Source: Caulobacter radicis
Lineage (GTDB): Bacteria; Pseudomonadota; Alphaproteobacteria; Caulobacterales; Caulobacteraceae
Assembly (NCBI RefSeq): GCF_003094615.1
Contig: NZ_QDKO01000044.1
Span: 1 to 64,000, forward strand
Direction: 5' to 3'
Length of the DNA stretch: 64,000 nucleotides
A model generated the notes under the pieces. The model was not told the origin of the DNA. It worked only from the letters and a program-made list of their open reading frames with translations, and searched no databases. Every line of letters begins with the position of its first letter. Position 1 is the first letter of the stretch. The position numbers and the translations under genes were made by a program. This document shows, piece by piece, positions 36,162-44,525 of the stretch.

Positions 36162-36422
36162 CTGTCCTTGCGAAAAGCTTCGCAATGTTGCGGCGCGGCG
36201 ACGATCCGGCCCGGGTGACATCCGGCGCACCCCGCGCGCGGGGTGATCAAGACGCTCGGCGGCCATGTTCTCCCCAAGATCCAGGGGCGCCCGAGCGCGG
36301 CATGGGCGTCGAAGAAGCCCGTCAATGGGGGCGAGGCCGGGTCGGCGGAATGACAAGCGCGCTGGCGACTCGGAGGCGGGTGCGTATCATGGCCGTCCAA
36401 AAAACCGGGGGCGTCACCTTCC

Positions 36423-37553
36423 ATGGGCCGCGGCAGCAACTCCAACGGCGTTCGTCGCTACAACGAACGACTGGTGCTCTCGACCATCCGCCGGCTCGAT
36501 GGAGCGTCCAAGGCCGACCTTGCCAAGATCACCGGCCTCTCGCCGCAAGCGGCCCTGCGGATCGTCGAGGACCTGGAGGCCGACGGGCTCTTGATGGTCG
36601 CGGGCCGGCGCACCGGCGGCATGGGCCAACCCTCGACGATCTACAAGATCAACGGCGAGAACGGCTACACCATCGGCGTGGAAGTCGGTCGCAACCGCCT
36701 CACCTGCGTCCTGCTCAACTTCAACGGCGTGGTGCTGGCCACCCAGACCCGGCCCATGGCCTTTCCCGAGCGTGCGGCGGTCATCGCGGAAATCGCGGAG
36801 TTCGCGCGCGTCCAGCTGGCGGCGCTCGGCCCAGAGCAACGCGAGGCCTTTCTCGGCGTCGGCATCGCCATGCCGTGGTTCATCGGCGCCTGGCGCGAGG
36901 AGATCGGGGTCACGCCCGACCAGGCCCGCGAATGGGGCGCCGACGTCGAGGAGGCCTTCCGCTCGGGTCTGGATTGCCCGGTGTTCTTCGAGAACGACGG
37001 CAACTCCGCGGCCCTGGCCGAACTGCTCTGCGGCGTCGGCCTGGGGGTCGAGAACTATCTCTATTTCCATGTCGGCACTTTCGTCGGCGGGGGGCTGGTG
37101 CTGGGCGGCCAGATCCATCAAGGCCGGCACGGCAACGCCGCGGCCCTGGCCTCCATGCCGATCCCCGACGAGGGCGGGCAGGACTTCCTGCTCCACCGCG
37201 CCTCGCTCTACAGCCTGGAAGCAGCGCTCGGCCAAGGAAACGACGAGGCGGTTCGCGCCGCCTGGCTGGATGCCTGCGCCCAAGGGATCGCCTTCGTGAT
37301 CCTGGGCGCCAACAGCCTGCTCGACCTCGATGCGGTCGTGCTGAGCGGCGCGATGGACGAGACCACGCTCCAGGCGCTGGCCCGGCGGGTCGAGGCGCGA
37401 ATGGCCGCCACCGCGCCGAAGGACTTCTTCAAGCCCAACATGCTGGTGGGGCAGATCCGCGACACCGCGCCGGCGGTGGGGGCGGGCCTCTTGCCGCTCT
37501 ACGCCAGCTACACGCCAAACCTCGGCTCGCTGCTGAAGGGCGACGCCGCCTAG
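36423..37553 (+). CDS. ROK-family transcriptional repressor
   Basis: 376 residues. Winged helix at about 12-75 (RRYNERLVLSTIRRLDGASK, LAKITGLSPQAALRIVEDLE), then a ROK sugar-sensor fold with FENDGNSAALAELLCG and FHVGTFVGGGLVLGGQIHQG. The zinc-binding C-rich motif of ROK kinases is absent, as often in the regulators. It sits between the two operators at 36129 and 37582, so I infer that it represses both the TonB receptor and the fructokinase-MFS-GH32 operon until a sugar or sugar phosphate binds. Confidence 0.9.
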   Translation: MGRGSNSNGVRRYNERLVLSTIRRLDGASKADLAKITGLSPQAALRIVEDLEADGLLMVAGRRTGGMGQPSTIYKINGENGYTIGVEVGRNRLTCVLLNFNGVVLATQTRPMAFPERAAVIAEIAEFARVQLAALGPEQREAFLGVGIAMPWFIGAWREEIGVTPDQAREWGADVEEAFRSGLDCPVFFENDGNSAALAELLCGVGLGVENYLYFHVGTFVGGGLVLGGQIHQGRHGNAAALASMPIPDEGGQDFLLHRASLYSLEAALGQGNDEAVRAAWLDACAQGIAFVILGANSLLDLDAVVLSGAMDETTLQALARRVEARMAATAPKDFFKPNMLVGQIRDTAPAVGAGLLPLYASYTPNLGSLLKGDAA

Positions 37554-37575
37554 CCAAGCTTTTCGCTTTCTCCCG

Positions 37576-37608
37576 TTGACAGACTAAATCACATCAATAG
37601 ATTTAGTC
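37576..37608 (+). promoter_or_regulatory. promoter and ROK operator for the sugar operon
   Basis: TTGACA (37576), 16 bases, TAGATT (37598). The perfect palindrome GACTAAATC-N9-GATTTAGTC occupies 37582-37608, covering spacer and -10. Counterpart of 36129-36161. Confidence 0.8.
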
Positions 37609-37668
37609 GCGTACCGCCGTCCTGCGGCCAGCAACGAGCGCGTCGTCAAGGCGCCCGAGAGGAAACGA

Positions 37669-37791
37669 ATGTCTTTGCGATCGCGCCTTGGCGCGTCTCC
37701 AACCTGTGCGCTCCCCGCCCTAGCCGCGCCGCTCCCTGGCGTCCTCCCCGACCAGGCATTCCGCGCGCGCCCGATCTCGCGGCGGCCTTAA
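37669..37791 (+). CDS. 40-codon leader ORF, probable remnant of a duplicated receptor start
   Basis: GAGAGGAAACGA precedes an ATG opening MSLRSRLGASPTCALPALAA and ending at 37791. The region from the operator through the first codons parallels the start of the TonB receptor (GGGAGGAAACCA, GTG, SL), so this looks like a duplicated promoter-leader whose receptor gene was lost. A terminator-like hairpin starts five bases after its stop. It may be translated; a regulatory role is only a possibility. Confidence 0.4.
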   Translation: MSLRSRLGASPTCALPALAAPLPGVLPDQAFRARPISRRP

Positions 37792-37795
37792 GCGC

Positions 37796-37838
37796 CGCCG
37801 CCCCGGCCGATCCTGCCGGTCCGGGGCGGCGTCCTTTT
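37796..37838 (+). terminator. terminator-like hairpin (possible attenuator) before fructokinase
   Basis: CGCCGCCCCGG and its perfect complement CCGGGGCGGCG (11 bp) around a 14-base loop, followed by TCCTTTTC. It lies between the operator-promoter and the fructokinase start, so transcription must read through it. Confidence 0.55.
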
Positions 37839-37866
37839 CACAGATCCCATCCAAGAGTTTAAACCC

Positions 37867-38835
37867 ATGGCGGAACCCAAATTGCTCGGCGGCGTCGAGG
37901 CGGGCGGCACGAAGTTTCTGTGCGGCGTGGCCAACGAGGACGGCGTCGTTCTCGACCAGGTCCGCATCCCGACCACCACGCCTGCCGCCACTCTGAGCGC
38001 GGCGAGCGCCTTCTTCGCCAAGGCTCAGGCCCGGCACGGCGCGCTCGCTGCGCTGTCGATCGGAAGCTTCGGACCTCTGTCCCTCAGGGCGACGGCTCCC
38101 GATTACGGTTCGATCACCTCGACACCGAAGGTCGGATGGAGCCAGATCGATCTGCTGGGCCATTTCGCCCAGACCCTGGACGTTCCCATGGCGCTGGACA
38201 CCGACGTCAATTGCGCGGCCGTGGGCGAGCTGCTGTTCGGCAGCGGCCGGGGCCTGGACACGTTCTGCTACGTGACGGTCGGGACGGGCATCGGGGTCGG
38301 GCTGCTGGTCGGCGGCGTGCCGCACGGCGGCGCCAATCACCCTGAGGCGGGCCACATCCGGTTGCCGCGCGCACTGGGCGATCAGGCCTTCGATGGCATC
38401 TGTCCGTTCCACGGCGACTGCCTGGAGGGCCTGGCCAGCGGTCCGGCGATCCGCGCCCGTTGGGGGATGCCGGCGGAGGAGCTGCCGCCTGAACACCCGG
38501 CCTGGGGGGTCATCGCCGAGTACATCGCCGGTCTTTGCGCCAGCCTGACCTACATCGTACGTCCCGACCGGATCATCATCGGCGGAGGCGTCATGCAGCC
38601 GATCGACATGCACGCGCGCGTCCGCACCGCTTTGCACAAGCAGCTGGGCGGCTACGACTCCAGCATCGCGGAACTGGACATGGACGCCTACGTCGCTGCG
38701 CCCACAGCCGGCGACTCCGCAGGCCTCACCGGCGCTCTGGCCATCGCTCACCGCCTCGTCACCCGCCAATGGCCCATGCATTGGGCGATCGGCGCGCAAC
38801 AGAATTCTGTCTCCACCCTTTCGAAGGTCTCCTGA
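37867..38835 (+). CDS. fructokinase (ROK family)
   Basis: 322 residues. LLGGVEAGGTKFLCGVANED (ATP loop), LDTDVNCAAVGELLFGSGRG, TVGTGIGVGLLVGGVPHGGA and the zinc site HPEAGHIRLPR with CPFHGDCLEG identify a ROK fructokinase of the ScrK/Mak type. It phosphorylates cytoplasmic fructose to fructose-6-phosphate. First gene of the three-gene operon with the porter and GH32, and the farthest from the ROK-regulated promoter (leader about 255 bases). Confidence 0.92.
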   Translation: MAEPKLLGGVEAGGTKFLCGVANEDGVVLDQVRIPTTTPAATLSAASAFFAKAQARHGALAALSIGSFGPLSLRATAPDYGSITSTPKVGWSQIDLLGHFAQTLDVPMALDTDVNCAAVGELLFGSGRGLDTFCYVTVGTGIGVGLLVGGVPHGGANHPEAGHIRLPRALGDQAFDGICPFHGDCLEGLASGPAIRARWGMPAEELPPEHPAWGVIAEYIAGLCASLTYIVRPDRIIIGGGVMQPIDMHARVRTALHKQLGGYDSSIAELDMDAYVAAPTAGDSAGLTGALAIAHRLVTRQWPMHWAIGAQQNSVSTLSKVS

Positions 38836-38837
38836 TC

Positions 38838-40205
38838 ATGACGACCACCGATACGGCGCTAGCGCCGCCCGCCAAGTCCGGGGTCACGCTGGCGATGATC
38901 CTATCGGCCCTGGGCGCGGCCCTCGGCGGCCTGCTCTTCGGGTTCGACACCGCCGTGATCTCCGGGACCACCTCGGCCTTGCAGGAACGCTTCTCCCTGA
39001 GCGAAGGCTATCTGGGCTTCACGGTCGCCTCGGCGCTGATCGGAACCGTGATCGGCTCGCTGATCGCTGGCTGGCCATCCGACCGCTTCGGGCGTCGCCC
39101 CATGCTCCTGGCCGTGGCCGTCTGCTACGTCGTCTCCTCGCTCGGAACAGGCCTGGCGCTGGACTGGCACAGCCTGGTGGCGTTCCGCTTCCTGGGCGGT
39201 CTGGCCATCGGCGCGGCCTCTGTCGTCACCCCGATCTACATCGCCGAGGTCGCGCCGACCCATGTTCGGGGGCGACTGGTGGCGCTCAACCAGCTCAACA
39301 TCGTGCTGGGCATCCTGCTGGCCTTCCTGTCCAACTACGTGATCGCCAGCCTCGCGCCGCCCGACGTCGCCTGGCGCTGGATGTTCGGCATCGTGGCGGT
39401 CCCGTCGGTGCTTTTCCTGGTGGTCACCTTCCTGCTGCCCGACAGCCCGCGCTGGCTGGTGGTCAACGGCCGCGACGGTGAGGCCCGGGGCGTCATGACC
39501 CGGCTTGGCTTCATCGATCCCGAGGCCGAGGTCGCCCACATGCGCGTCGCCGCGGAGCGCGACGTTGCGGCGGCGAAGCCCAGCCTCTTCCAATCGGCCT
39601 ATTCAGTGCCGGTGACCTGCGCCATCGCCATCGCCATGTTCAACCAGCTCTCGGGCATCAACGCGCTGCTCTATTACGCGCCGCGGATCTTCGAACTGGG
39701 CGGCGCTGGCGCCGACAGCGCCCTGCTGCAGTCGGTAGCCGTGGGCGGCACCAACCTGGTGTTCACCCTGCTGGCCTTCTTCCTGATCGATCGCTATGGG
39801 CGCAAGCCGCTGCTGTACTTTGGCTCGATCGCCACCGCCGCGGCGCTGATCCTGGTCGGCCTGCAGCTGGAAAGCGCCCACCCGAATGGCGCTCTTGTCC
39901 TGGCGGGCCTGCTGGGCTTTATCGCCGCCTTCGCTATCTCGCAGGGCGCGGTGATCTGGGTGTTCATCTCCGAGGTCTTCCCCAGCGCCGTGCGCGGCAA
40001 AGGCCAGGCGCTGGGCAGCACCACCCACTGGGTGATGGCCGCGGCGATCACCTGGGCCTTCCCGGTCTTCGCCGCCCACGTCGGTGGATGGGTGTTCGCC
40101 TTCTTCGGCGCGATGATGCTGCTGCAGTTCCTGTGGGTCTGGAAGGTGATGCCCGAGACCAACGGCATCGCGCTCGAGGACATGGATTTCCGGAGGGTCC
40201 ACTGA
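38838..40205 (+). CDS. MFS sugar porter
   Basis: 455 residues from ATG 38838, two bases after the fructokinase stop. Twelve membrane helices with sugar-porter signatures: LLFGFDTAVISG, DRFGRRP, RFLGGLAIGAASVVTPIYIA, PDSPRWLV, QLSGINALLYYAP, DRYGRKP and PETNG. Probably imports fructose, glucose or sucrose by proton symport across the inner membrane after GH32 action in the periplasm. The stop overlaps the GH32 start (TGATG). Confidence 0.93.
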   Translation: MTTTDTALAPPAKSGVTLAMILSALGAALGGLLFGFDTAVISGTTSALQERFSLSEGYLGFTVASALIGTVIGSLIAGWPSDRFGRRPMLLAVAVCYVVSSLGTGLALDWHSLVAFRFLGGLAIGAASVVTPIYIAEVAPTHVRGRLVALNQLNIVLGILLAFLSNYVIASLAPPDVAWRWMFGIVAVPSVLFLVVTFLLPDSPRWLVVNGRDGEARGVMTRLGFIDPEAEVAHMRVAAERDVAAAKPSLFQSAYSVPVTCAIAIAMFNQLSGINALLYYAPRIFELGGAGADSALLQSVAVGGTNLVFTLLAFFLIDRYGRKPLLYFGSIATAAALILVGLQLESAHPNGALVLAGLLGFIAAFAISQGAVIWVFISEVFPSAVRGKGQALGSTTHWVMAAAITWAFPVFAAHVGGWVFAFFGAMMLLQFLWVWKVMPETNGIALEDMDFRRVH

Positions 40206-41725
40206 TGCGTCGCCTGCTAGCCCTGGGCGCGGCCGCCCTGATCGGCGCTGGAGCGTCGCTCCCCATCGCGCCCGCTGCTTTGGCCGAGGAGGCCCGTCCG
40301 GCCTACCACTTCGCGCCGGCTCGCAACTGGATGAACGACCCCAACGGGCTCGTCTATTTCGAAGGCGAGTACCACCTGTTCTACCAGTACAATCCCTACG
40401 GGGATCGCTGGGGCCACATGAGCTGGGGCCACGCCGTCAGCCGCGACCTGGTGACTTGGGAAGAGCTGCCGGTGGCCTTGCCAGAAACCGATGTCATGGC
40501 CTTTTCGGGCAGCGCGGTGATCGACTGGAACAACACCAGCGGCTTTGGCAAGAACGGTCGCCCGCCGATGGTGGCGGCCTACACCGGCTATGACCCCAAG
40601 ACCAAGAACCAGTCGCAGTTCGTCGCCTACAGCAACGACAAGGGGCGCACCTGGACCGTCCACGGCAAGGTGCTCGACATCGGTTCGACGGAGTTTCGTG
40701 ATCCCAAGGTCTTCTGGCACGCGGCTTCCAAGCAATGGGTGATGCTGGTCGTCATGGCGGTCGAAAACCGCTTGGCCATCTACACCTCGGGCGACTTGAA
40801 GACCTGGGCCCACGCCAGCGACTTTGGCCCGGCCGGCGGCCGGGGCAAGAACTGGGAGTGCCCCGATCTCTTCGAGCTGCCGGTCGAAGGCGGCAAGCCC
40901 GGCGAAAAGCGCTGGGTGCTCGGCATCAATCTGGGCGACAGCGGCGTCGGCGGCGGCTCGGGCGGCCAATATTTCGTCGGCGACTTCGACGGCGCCCGTT
41001 TCACGCCCGATCCAAGCTGGGGGCGCGAGCCCCAATGGATGGACTATGGCGCGGATTTCTATGCCGCCGTCTCCTGGAACGACCTTCCCAAGGACGATCC
41101 GCGCCGCATCTGGATCGGGTGGGCCAACGATTGGCGCTACGCCAACGCCATCCCGACCTATCCGTCGCGGGGCCTGATGTCCCTGCCGCGCGTCGTCAGC
41201 CTCAAGAAGACGCCGCAAGGCTATCGCATCGCCCAGGCGCCGGTCAGGGAAGTCGAGGCGCTTCGCTCGGGCCATCGATCGGCCAGTGCGCTTGCCCTCG
41301 GCGAGAGTGCGACCTTGCTGCCGATCGAAGGCGGCGCCGTCGAGCTGGACCTGGAGCTGGAGACGGGGAGCGCCGAACAGGTCCAGATCGCCTTCACCGA
41401 CGACAAGGGTTTCCAGACCTTGATCGGCGTGACGCCCAAGACCAACGAGGTGTTCATCGACCGCACGCGGTCGGGTCCCCATTTCCACGACGCCTTCGCC
41501 GATCGCCACACCGCGCCGGTCGACCTTACGTCCGGACGCGTGCGCCTACGGGCGTTCGTCGACCAGTCGATCATCGAGCTCTATGTCAACGATGGACAGA
41601 CCACCATCACCGACCGGTTCTTCCCGGGTGGCGGCGGGCTCAAATGGTCGGCCAGCGCGCGAGGAGGAACCGCGACGATCCGAAAGCTGGACGGCTGGAT
41701 GCTAACCAAATCGAAGGCGCCTTAA
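40205..41725 (+). CDS. secreted glycoside hydrolase family 32 (levanase/invertase type)
   Basis: 506 residues from ATG 40205. Signal peptide MRRLLALGAAALIGAGASLP then ALAEEA. GH32 catalytic motifs: WMNDPNG (nucleophile Asp), FSGSAV, EFRDPKVFW (transition-state Asp) and WECPDLF (acid/base Glu). A C-terminal beta-sandwich follows (LRAFVDQSIIELYVNDGQTT). It cleaves beta-fructosyl bonds of sucrose, levan or inulin oligomers in the periplasm, feeding the MFS porter and fructokinase. Exact linkage preference cannot be read from sequence. Confidence 0.94.
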   Translation: MRRLLALGAAALIGAGASLPIAPAALAEEARPAYHFAPARNWMNDPNGLVYFEGEYHLFYQYNPYGDRWGHMSWGHAVSRDLVTWEELPVALPETDVMAFSGSAVIDWNNTSGFGKNGRPPMVAAYTGYDPKTKNQSQFVAYSNDKGRTWTVHGKVLDIGSTEFRDPKVFWHAASKQWVMLVVMAVENRLAIYTSGDLKTWAHASDFGPAGGRGKNWECPDLFELPVEGGKPGEKRWVLGINLGDSGVGGGSGGQYFVGDFDGARFTPDPSWGREPQWMDYGADFYAAVSWNDLPKDDPRRIWIGWANDWRYANAIPTYPSRGLMSLPRVVSLKKTPQGYRIAQAPVREVEALRSGHRSASALALGESATLLPIEGGAVELDLELETGSAEQVQIAFTDDKGFQTLIGVTPKTNEVFIDRTRSGPHFHDAFADRHTAPVDLTSGRVRLRAFVDQSIIELYVNDGQTTITDRFFPGGGGLKWSASARGGTATIRKLDGWMLTKSKAP

Positions 41726-42076
41726 GTGGAAGGCTCACTCTTAGAAAGCCCGGCTGGTTCGGGCTGGACGCAGACCATTGTTAGGCGAGCGCCGGATGTC
41801 GGCCAGCTTCGAGTTGCATCGCTCGAATCGGCTAGCGACTTTTGGGCTCTGCCAAGTGAGCCTGGTCCGCTCTATCGGCAACTATACGCTTTGATCCGCT
41901 ATCGTCTCGCCACGGGCGAGCTGCGGGTTGGCGACAGGCTACCCGATGAACGCCGTCTGGCGCGCCTCTGTGGGGTCTCCCGGTTGACGGTCCGAAGCGC
42001 CTTTGCGTTGCTCTGCGCCGATGGATGCATACAGCGACGGACGCGCCTTGGAACGATCATCCGCGCCGTTGTCTGA
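41726..42076 (+). CDS. truncated GntR-type regulator (winged helix only)
   Basis: 116 residues from a GTG directly after the GH32 stop; the true start may be lower. PGPLYRQLYALIRYRLATGE, RLPDERRLARLCGVSRLTVR and LLCADGCIQRRTRLGTII form a GntR/HutC winged helix. The UTRA effector domain normally following is absent, because the stop at 42074-42076 is provided by the first bases of a dispersed repeat. It could be a DNA-binding remnant or a minimal regulator. Not needed for the ROK model. Confidence 0.6.
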   Translation: MEGSLLESPAGSGWTQTIVRRAPDVGQLRVASLESASDFWALPSEPGPLYRQLYALIRYRLATGELRVGDRLPDERRLARLCGVSRLTVRSAFALLCADGCIQRRTRLGTIIRAVV

Positions 42077-42118
42077 AGGTCCGGAGTCTGGAGCGGCGCC
42101 AATGTCTGCAGATGGCGC
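42074..42118 (+). repeat. dispersed two-hairpin repeat copy
   Basis: TGAAGGTCCGGAGTCTGGAG, then CGGCGCCAATGTCTGCAGAT and GGCGC. Its first TGA is the stop codon of the truncated GntR gene. Confidence 0.7.
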
Positions 42119-42220
42119 AATCCCGTCCTCATGGCCCACGCCCAACAGCGTAAAACCCTTGGGCAGTCGGAAGGCCCGTGGCATCAGCGGGCCTACCACC
42201 CCAGCCATGAACGCCGACCC

Positions 42221-42559
42221 ATGACCCCCGACGACTTCCGCCAACTGGCGCTCAGCCAGCTCAACGCCCGCGTCGCCTCCCGCCTGGGGACGATCGAGTT
42301 CCTGGTCGGCGACAAGGTGTTCGCCACCCTGGGCGCGCCCGACCCGGCCTTCGCCGTCCTGCGCCTTTCGCCCGAAGACCAGGCGGCGGCCCTGGCCGCG
42401 GCGCCCGGCGTGTTCTCGCCTCAGGCAGGCGGGGCCGGCGCTCGCGGCGTGACCTGCGTGCGCCTGGCCCTGGCCGAGGCCGGACACCTCAAGCCGGTCC
42501 TGGCCAAAGCCGCCGGCAAGGCGCGCAACAGCCGCAGCGCGTTCAGCCGCATCGGCTAG
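42221..42559 (+). CDS. MmcQ/YjbR-like protein
   Basis: 112 residues from ATG 42221. MTPDDFRQLALSQLNARVAS, then FLVGDKVFATLGAPDPAFAV and LSPEDQAAALAAAPGVFSPQ match the small MmcQ/YjbR fold (DUF419), a double-wing DNA-binding-like domain. The N-terminal segment is shorter than usual and the typical W-V/P motif is altered (GVTCVRLALAEAGH). Monocistronic, between the sugar locus and the lasso cluster. Function unknown. Confidence 0.7.
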   Translation: MTPDDFRQLALSQLNARVASRLGTIEFLVGDKVFATLGAPDPAFAVLRLSPEDQAAALAAAPGVFSPQAGGAGARGVTCVRLALAEAGHLKPVLAKAAGKARNSRSAFSRIG

Positions 42560-42620
42560 CCCGCTTGATGCAGGCGGCGCCCTGCGAGGCGACAATCCGG
42601 CAGGCGTCCAGGACCTTGCC

Positions 42621-42650
42621 TTGCCATCTTGCCGAACCCTGTTCTAGACT
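42621..42650 (+). promoter_or_regulatory. possible sigma-70-type promoter upstream of the FecI-like gene
   Basis: TTGCCA, 18 bases, TAGACT, about 255 bases upstream of the sigma-factor start. Weak by sequence; the only plausible candidate I saw in the long leader. Confidence 0.3.
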
Positions 42651-42905
42651 CGTGCCACGTCGCTGAAAGCGCGGCGTCGAGGCGTGAGAACCTCGCTTGA
42701 ACCAACCGCTTCGCGTTCGGCTCCGCCCCGGCGCGACCGGTGTGTTGCGCCGGCGGCGCCGTCCATGACGGCCGCTCCACACTCAAGCTTGAGTCTCGGG
42801 AATGCGGCTTCGCCGGTTCCGCCGCCTCTCCTTGGAGGCGGACGTGACCGGGCCAGCAGAGACCAGACTTCAAGCCAGAACCCCTCGGCGCGGGAGCCCG
42901 CGCCG

Positions 42906-43448
42906 ATGACCCTCAAGACCGTCGATCCGGTCCTGGGCGAGACCCAGACCGACGCCCGCCGCAAGCTCGACGCGCTGTTCCGGCGCCAAGCTCCGGCCCT
43001 GCTGCGGTTCCTGTCGCGGCGGACCAATCCCGAGGAGGCCCAGGACCTTGCCCAGGAGGCCTTCCTGCGCCTGACCCATGCGGCAGGCAAGCAGGCCCTG
43101 CAGAAGCCGGAGGCCTATCTTGGCCGCATCGCCCGCAACCTGCTGCGCGACCGGGCCAAGAGCGTCTCGGGTCGCCGCGAGCGCAGCCACGCCGTTCTTG
43201 AGCCCGAGGCGCATGCGACGAGCGACGGCGATCCCCACCTGGCCCTCGAAGCGCGCCAGCTGCTCGAGCGCCACGAGGCCGCCGTCCTCAAGCTCAAGCC
43301 CAAGACCCGCGAGGTCTATCTGCGCCATCGCGTCGACGGCCAGACCTATCCGCAGATCGCCGCCGCCCTGGGCATCGGCGTCAGCGCTGTGGAAAAGCAC
43401 ATGATGAAGGCCATCGCCGCCGTCGACCGCAGCCTCGGCCGGCCCTAG
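42906..43448 (+). CDS. FecI-like ECF sigma factor of the lasso-peptide locus
   Basis: 180 residues from ATG 42906. Region 2: LLRFLSRRTNPEEAQDLAQE and RLTHAAGKQALQKPEAYLGR; region 4: LKPKTREVYLRHRVDGQTYP and LGIGVSAVEKHMMKAIAAVD. Followed by FecR and a receptor with an STN domain, giving the standard three-part surface-signalling chain. When the receptor binds its ligand, presumably the lasso peptide, FecR would release this factor to transcribe the uptake and isopeptidase genes. Confidence 0.9.
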   Translation: MTLKTVDPVLGETQTDARRKLDALFRRQAPALLRFLSRRTNPEEAQDLAQEAFLRLTHAAGKQALQKPEAYLGRIARNLLRDRAKSVSGRRERSHAVLEPEAHATSDGDPHLALEARQLLERHEAAVLKLKPKTREVYLRHRVDGQTYPQIAAALGIGVSAVEKHMMKAIAAVDRSLGRP

Positions 43449-43457
43449 GATCACGCC

Positions 43458-44423
43458 ATGACCTCGGGGGAAGAAGAGCATCTGCGCCGCGAGGCGGCCG
43501 CGTGGTTTGCGCGCATGCGCGGACCTGGCGCGGAGACCGCGCGCCCTGACTTCGACGCCTGGCGCGCCGCGCCCGGCCGCCAGGACGCCTATGACCGTTT
43601 GGTCCGGCGCTACGAAGAGTCGGCGATCCTGGGTCATTCCAAGCTCTCGGACCTGCGCCTGCGCACTAGCGCCTCGCGTCGGGGCCCGCCGCCCGCGGCG
43701 TGGTGGGCGGCCAGCGCCGCCGGCCTCGTTGTGGCCATCGCCCTGGCCACCGTCTCGCCCTGGCCGATCTTTCCCGACGATCAGCCGCCACAGCAGCGGC
43801 TCGCCGCTGGAACCGGCCAGATCCGCAGCCTGTCTCCAGCGCCAGGTCTCACCGTGGTGCTCGACGCTGACACCGTGCTGCTGGCGTCCAGCGAGCGCGG
43901 CCGCTCGCGCCTGGTCCTCGAACGCGGACGCGCCCGCATCCACGCCCGGGGTCCGGTGGATGTCCAGGCCGGGGCCATGCGCGTCATGGGCCAGGACGCG
44001 GCCTTTGATCTCAGCCTCAGCGAGCGGTCGGTCGAGGTCTCCGCCCTCTCCGGGAGCCTGGAGGCGCGGCGCGACCGGCATCCCCTGATCTCGGGCCGCA
44101 CCCGCCTTCAGCCGGGACAGGCGCTGATCCTCGCCGACGACCGCCTGGGCCCGCCGACCCGCGCCGCCGGGCGCGAGCGCCAGTGGCCCCAGGGCCTGCG
44201 CCTCTACCAGGACACCCCGCTCGCCGAAGTTCTCACCGACGCCAATCGCTACGGCGCCCGCAAGATCCGGCTGGCCGATCCCGCGCTGGGGTCCCTGCAG
44301 GTCAGCGGCGCCTTGAAGGTCACCGATCCGGACGGCCTGGCCCGGGCCCTGGCCGCGGCCCTGTCGCTGACGGTGACCCAGCTCCCGGGCGGCGACCTGG
44401 CGCTGTCGCGCCGCGGGGCGTGA
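43458..44423 (+). CDS. FecR-like anti-sigma factor / signal transducer
   Basis: 321 residues. The cytoplasmic N-terminus has DUF4880-like features (REAAAWFARMRGPGAETARP, DFDAWRAAPGRQDAYDRL). One membrane helix at about 82-100 (AWWAASAAGLVVAIALATVS). The periplasmic part contains the FecR domain (IRSLSPAPGLTVVLDADTVL, DVQAGAMRVMGQDAAFDLSL) and a C-terminal STN-like segment that contacts the receptor. Starts nine bases after the sigma-factor stop. Confidence 0.9.
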   Translation: MTSGEEEHLRREAAAWFARMRGPGAETARPDFDAWRAAPGRQDAYDRLVRRYEESAILGHSKLSDLRLRTSASRRGPPPAAWWAASAAGLVVAIALATVSPWPIFPDDQPPQQRLAAGTGQIRSLSPAPGLTVVLDADTVLLASSERGRSRLVLERGRARIHARGPVDVQAGAMRVMGQDAAFDLSLSERSVEVSALSGSLEARRDRHPLISGRTRLQPGQALILADDRLGPPTRAAGRERQWPQGLRLYQDTPLAEVLTDANRYGARKIRLADPALGSLQVSGALKVTDPDGLARALAAALSLTVTQLPGGDLALSRRGA

Positions 44424-44525
44424 TTTCAGCCGGACCGAGAAGTTTTTTGTGAGGGGTCGCCGCGCGGCCTCGTCAGAGCCACCCGGAACGACCGCGACCG
44501 TCGCGGTCCGCCGCCCGGGGGCTTC

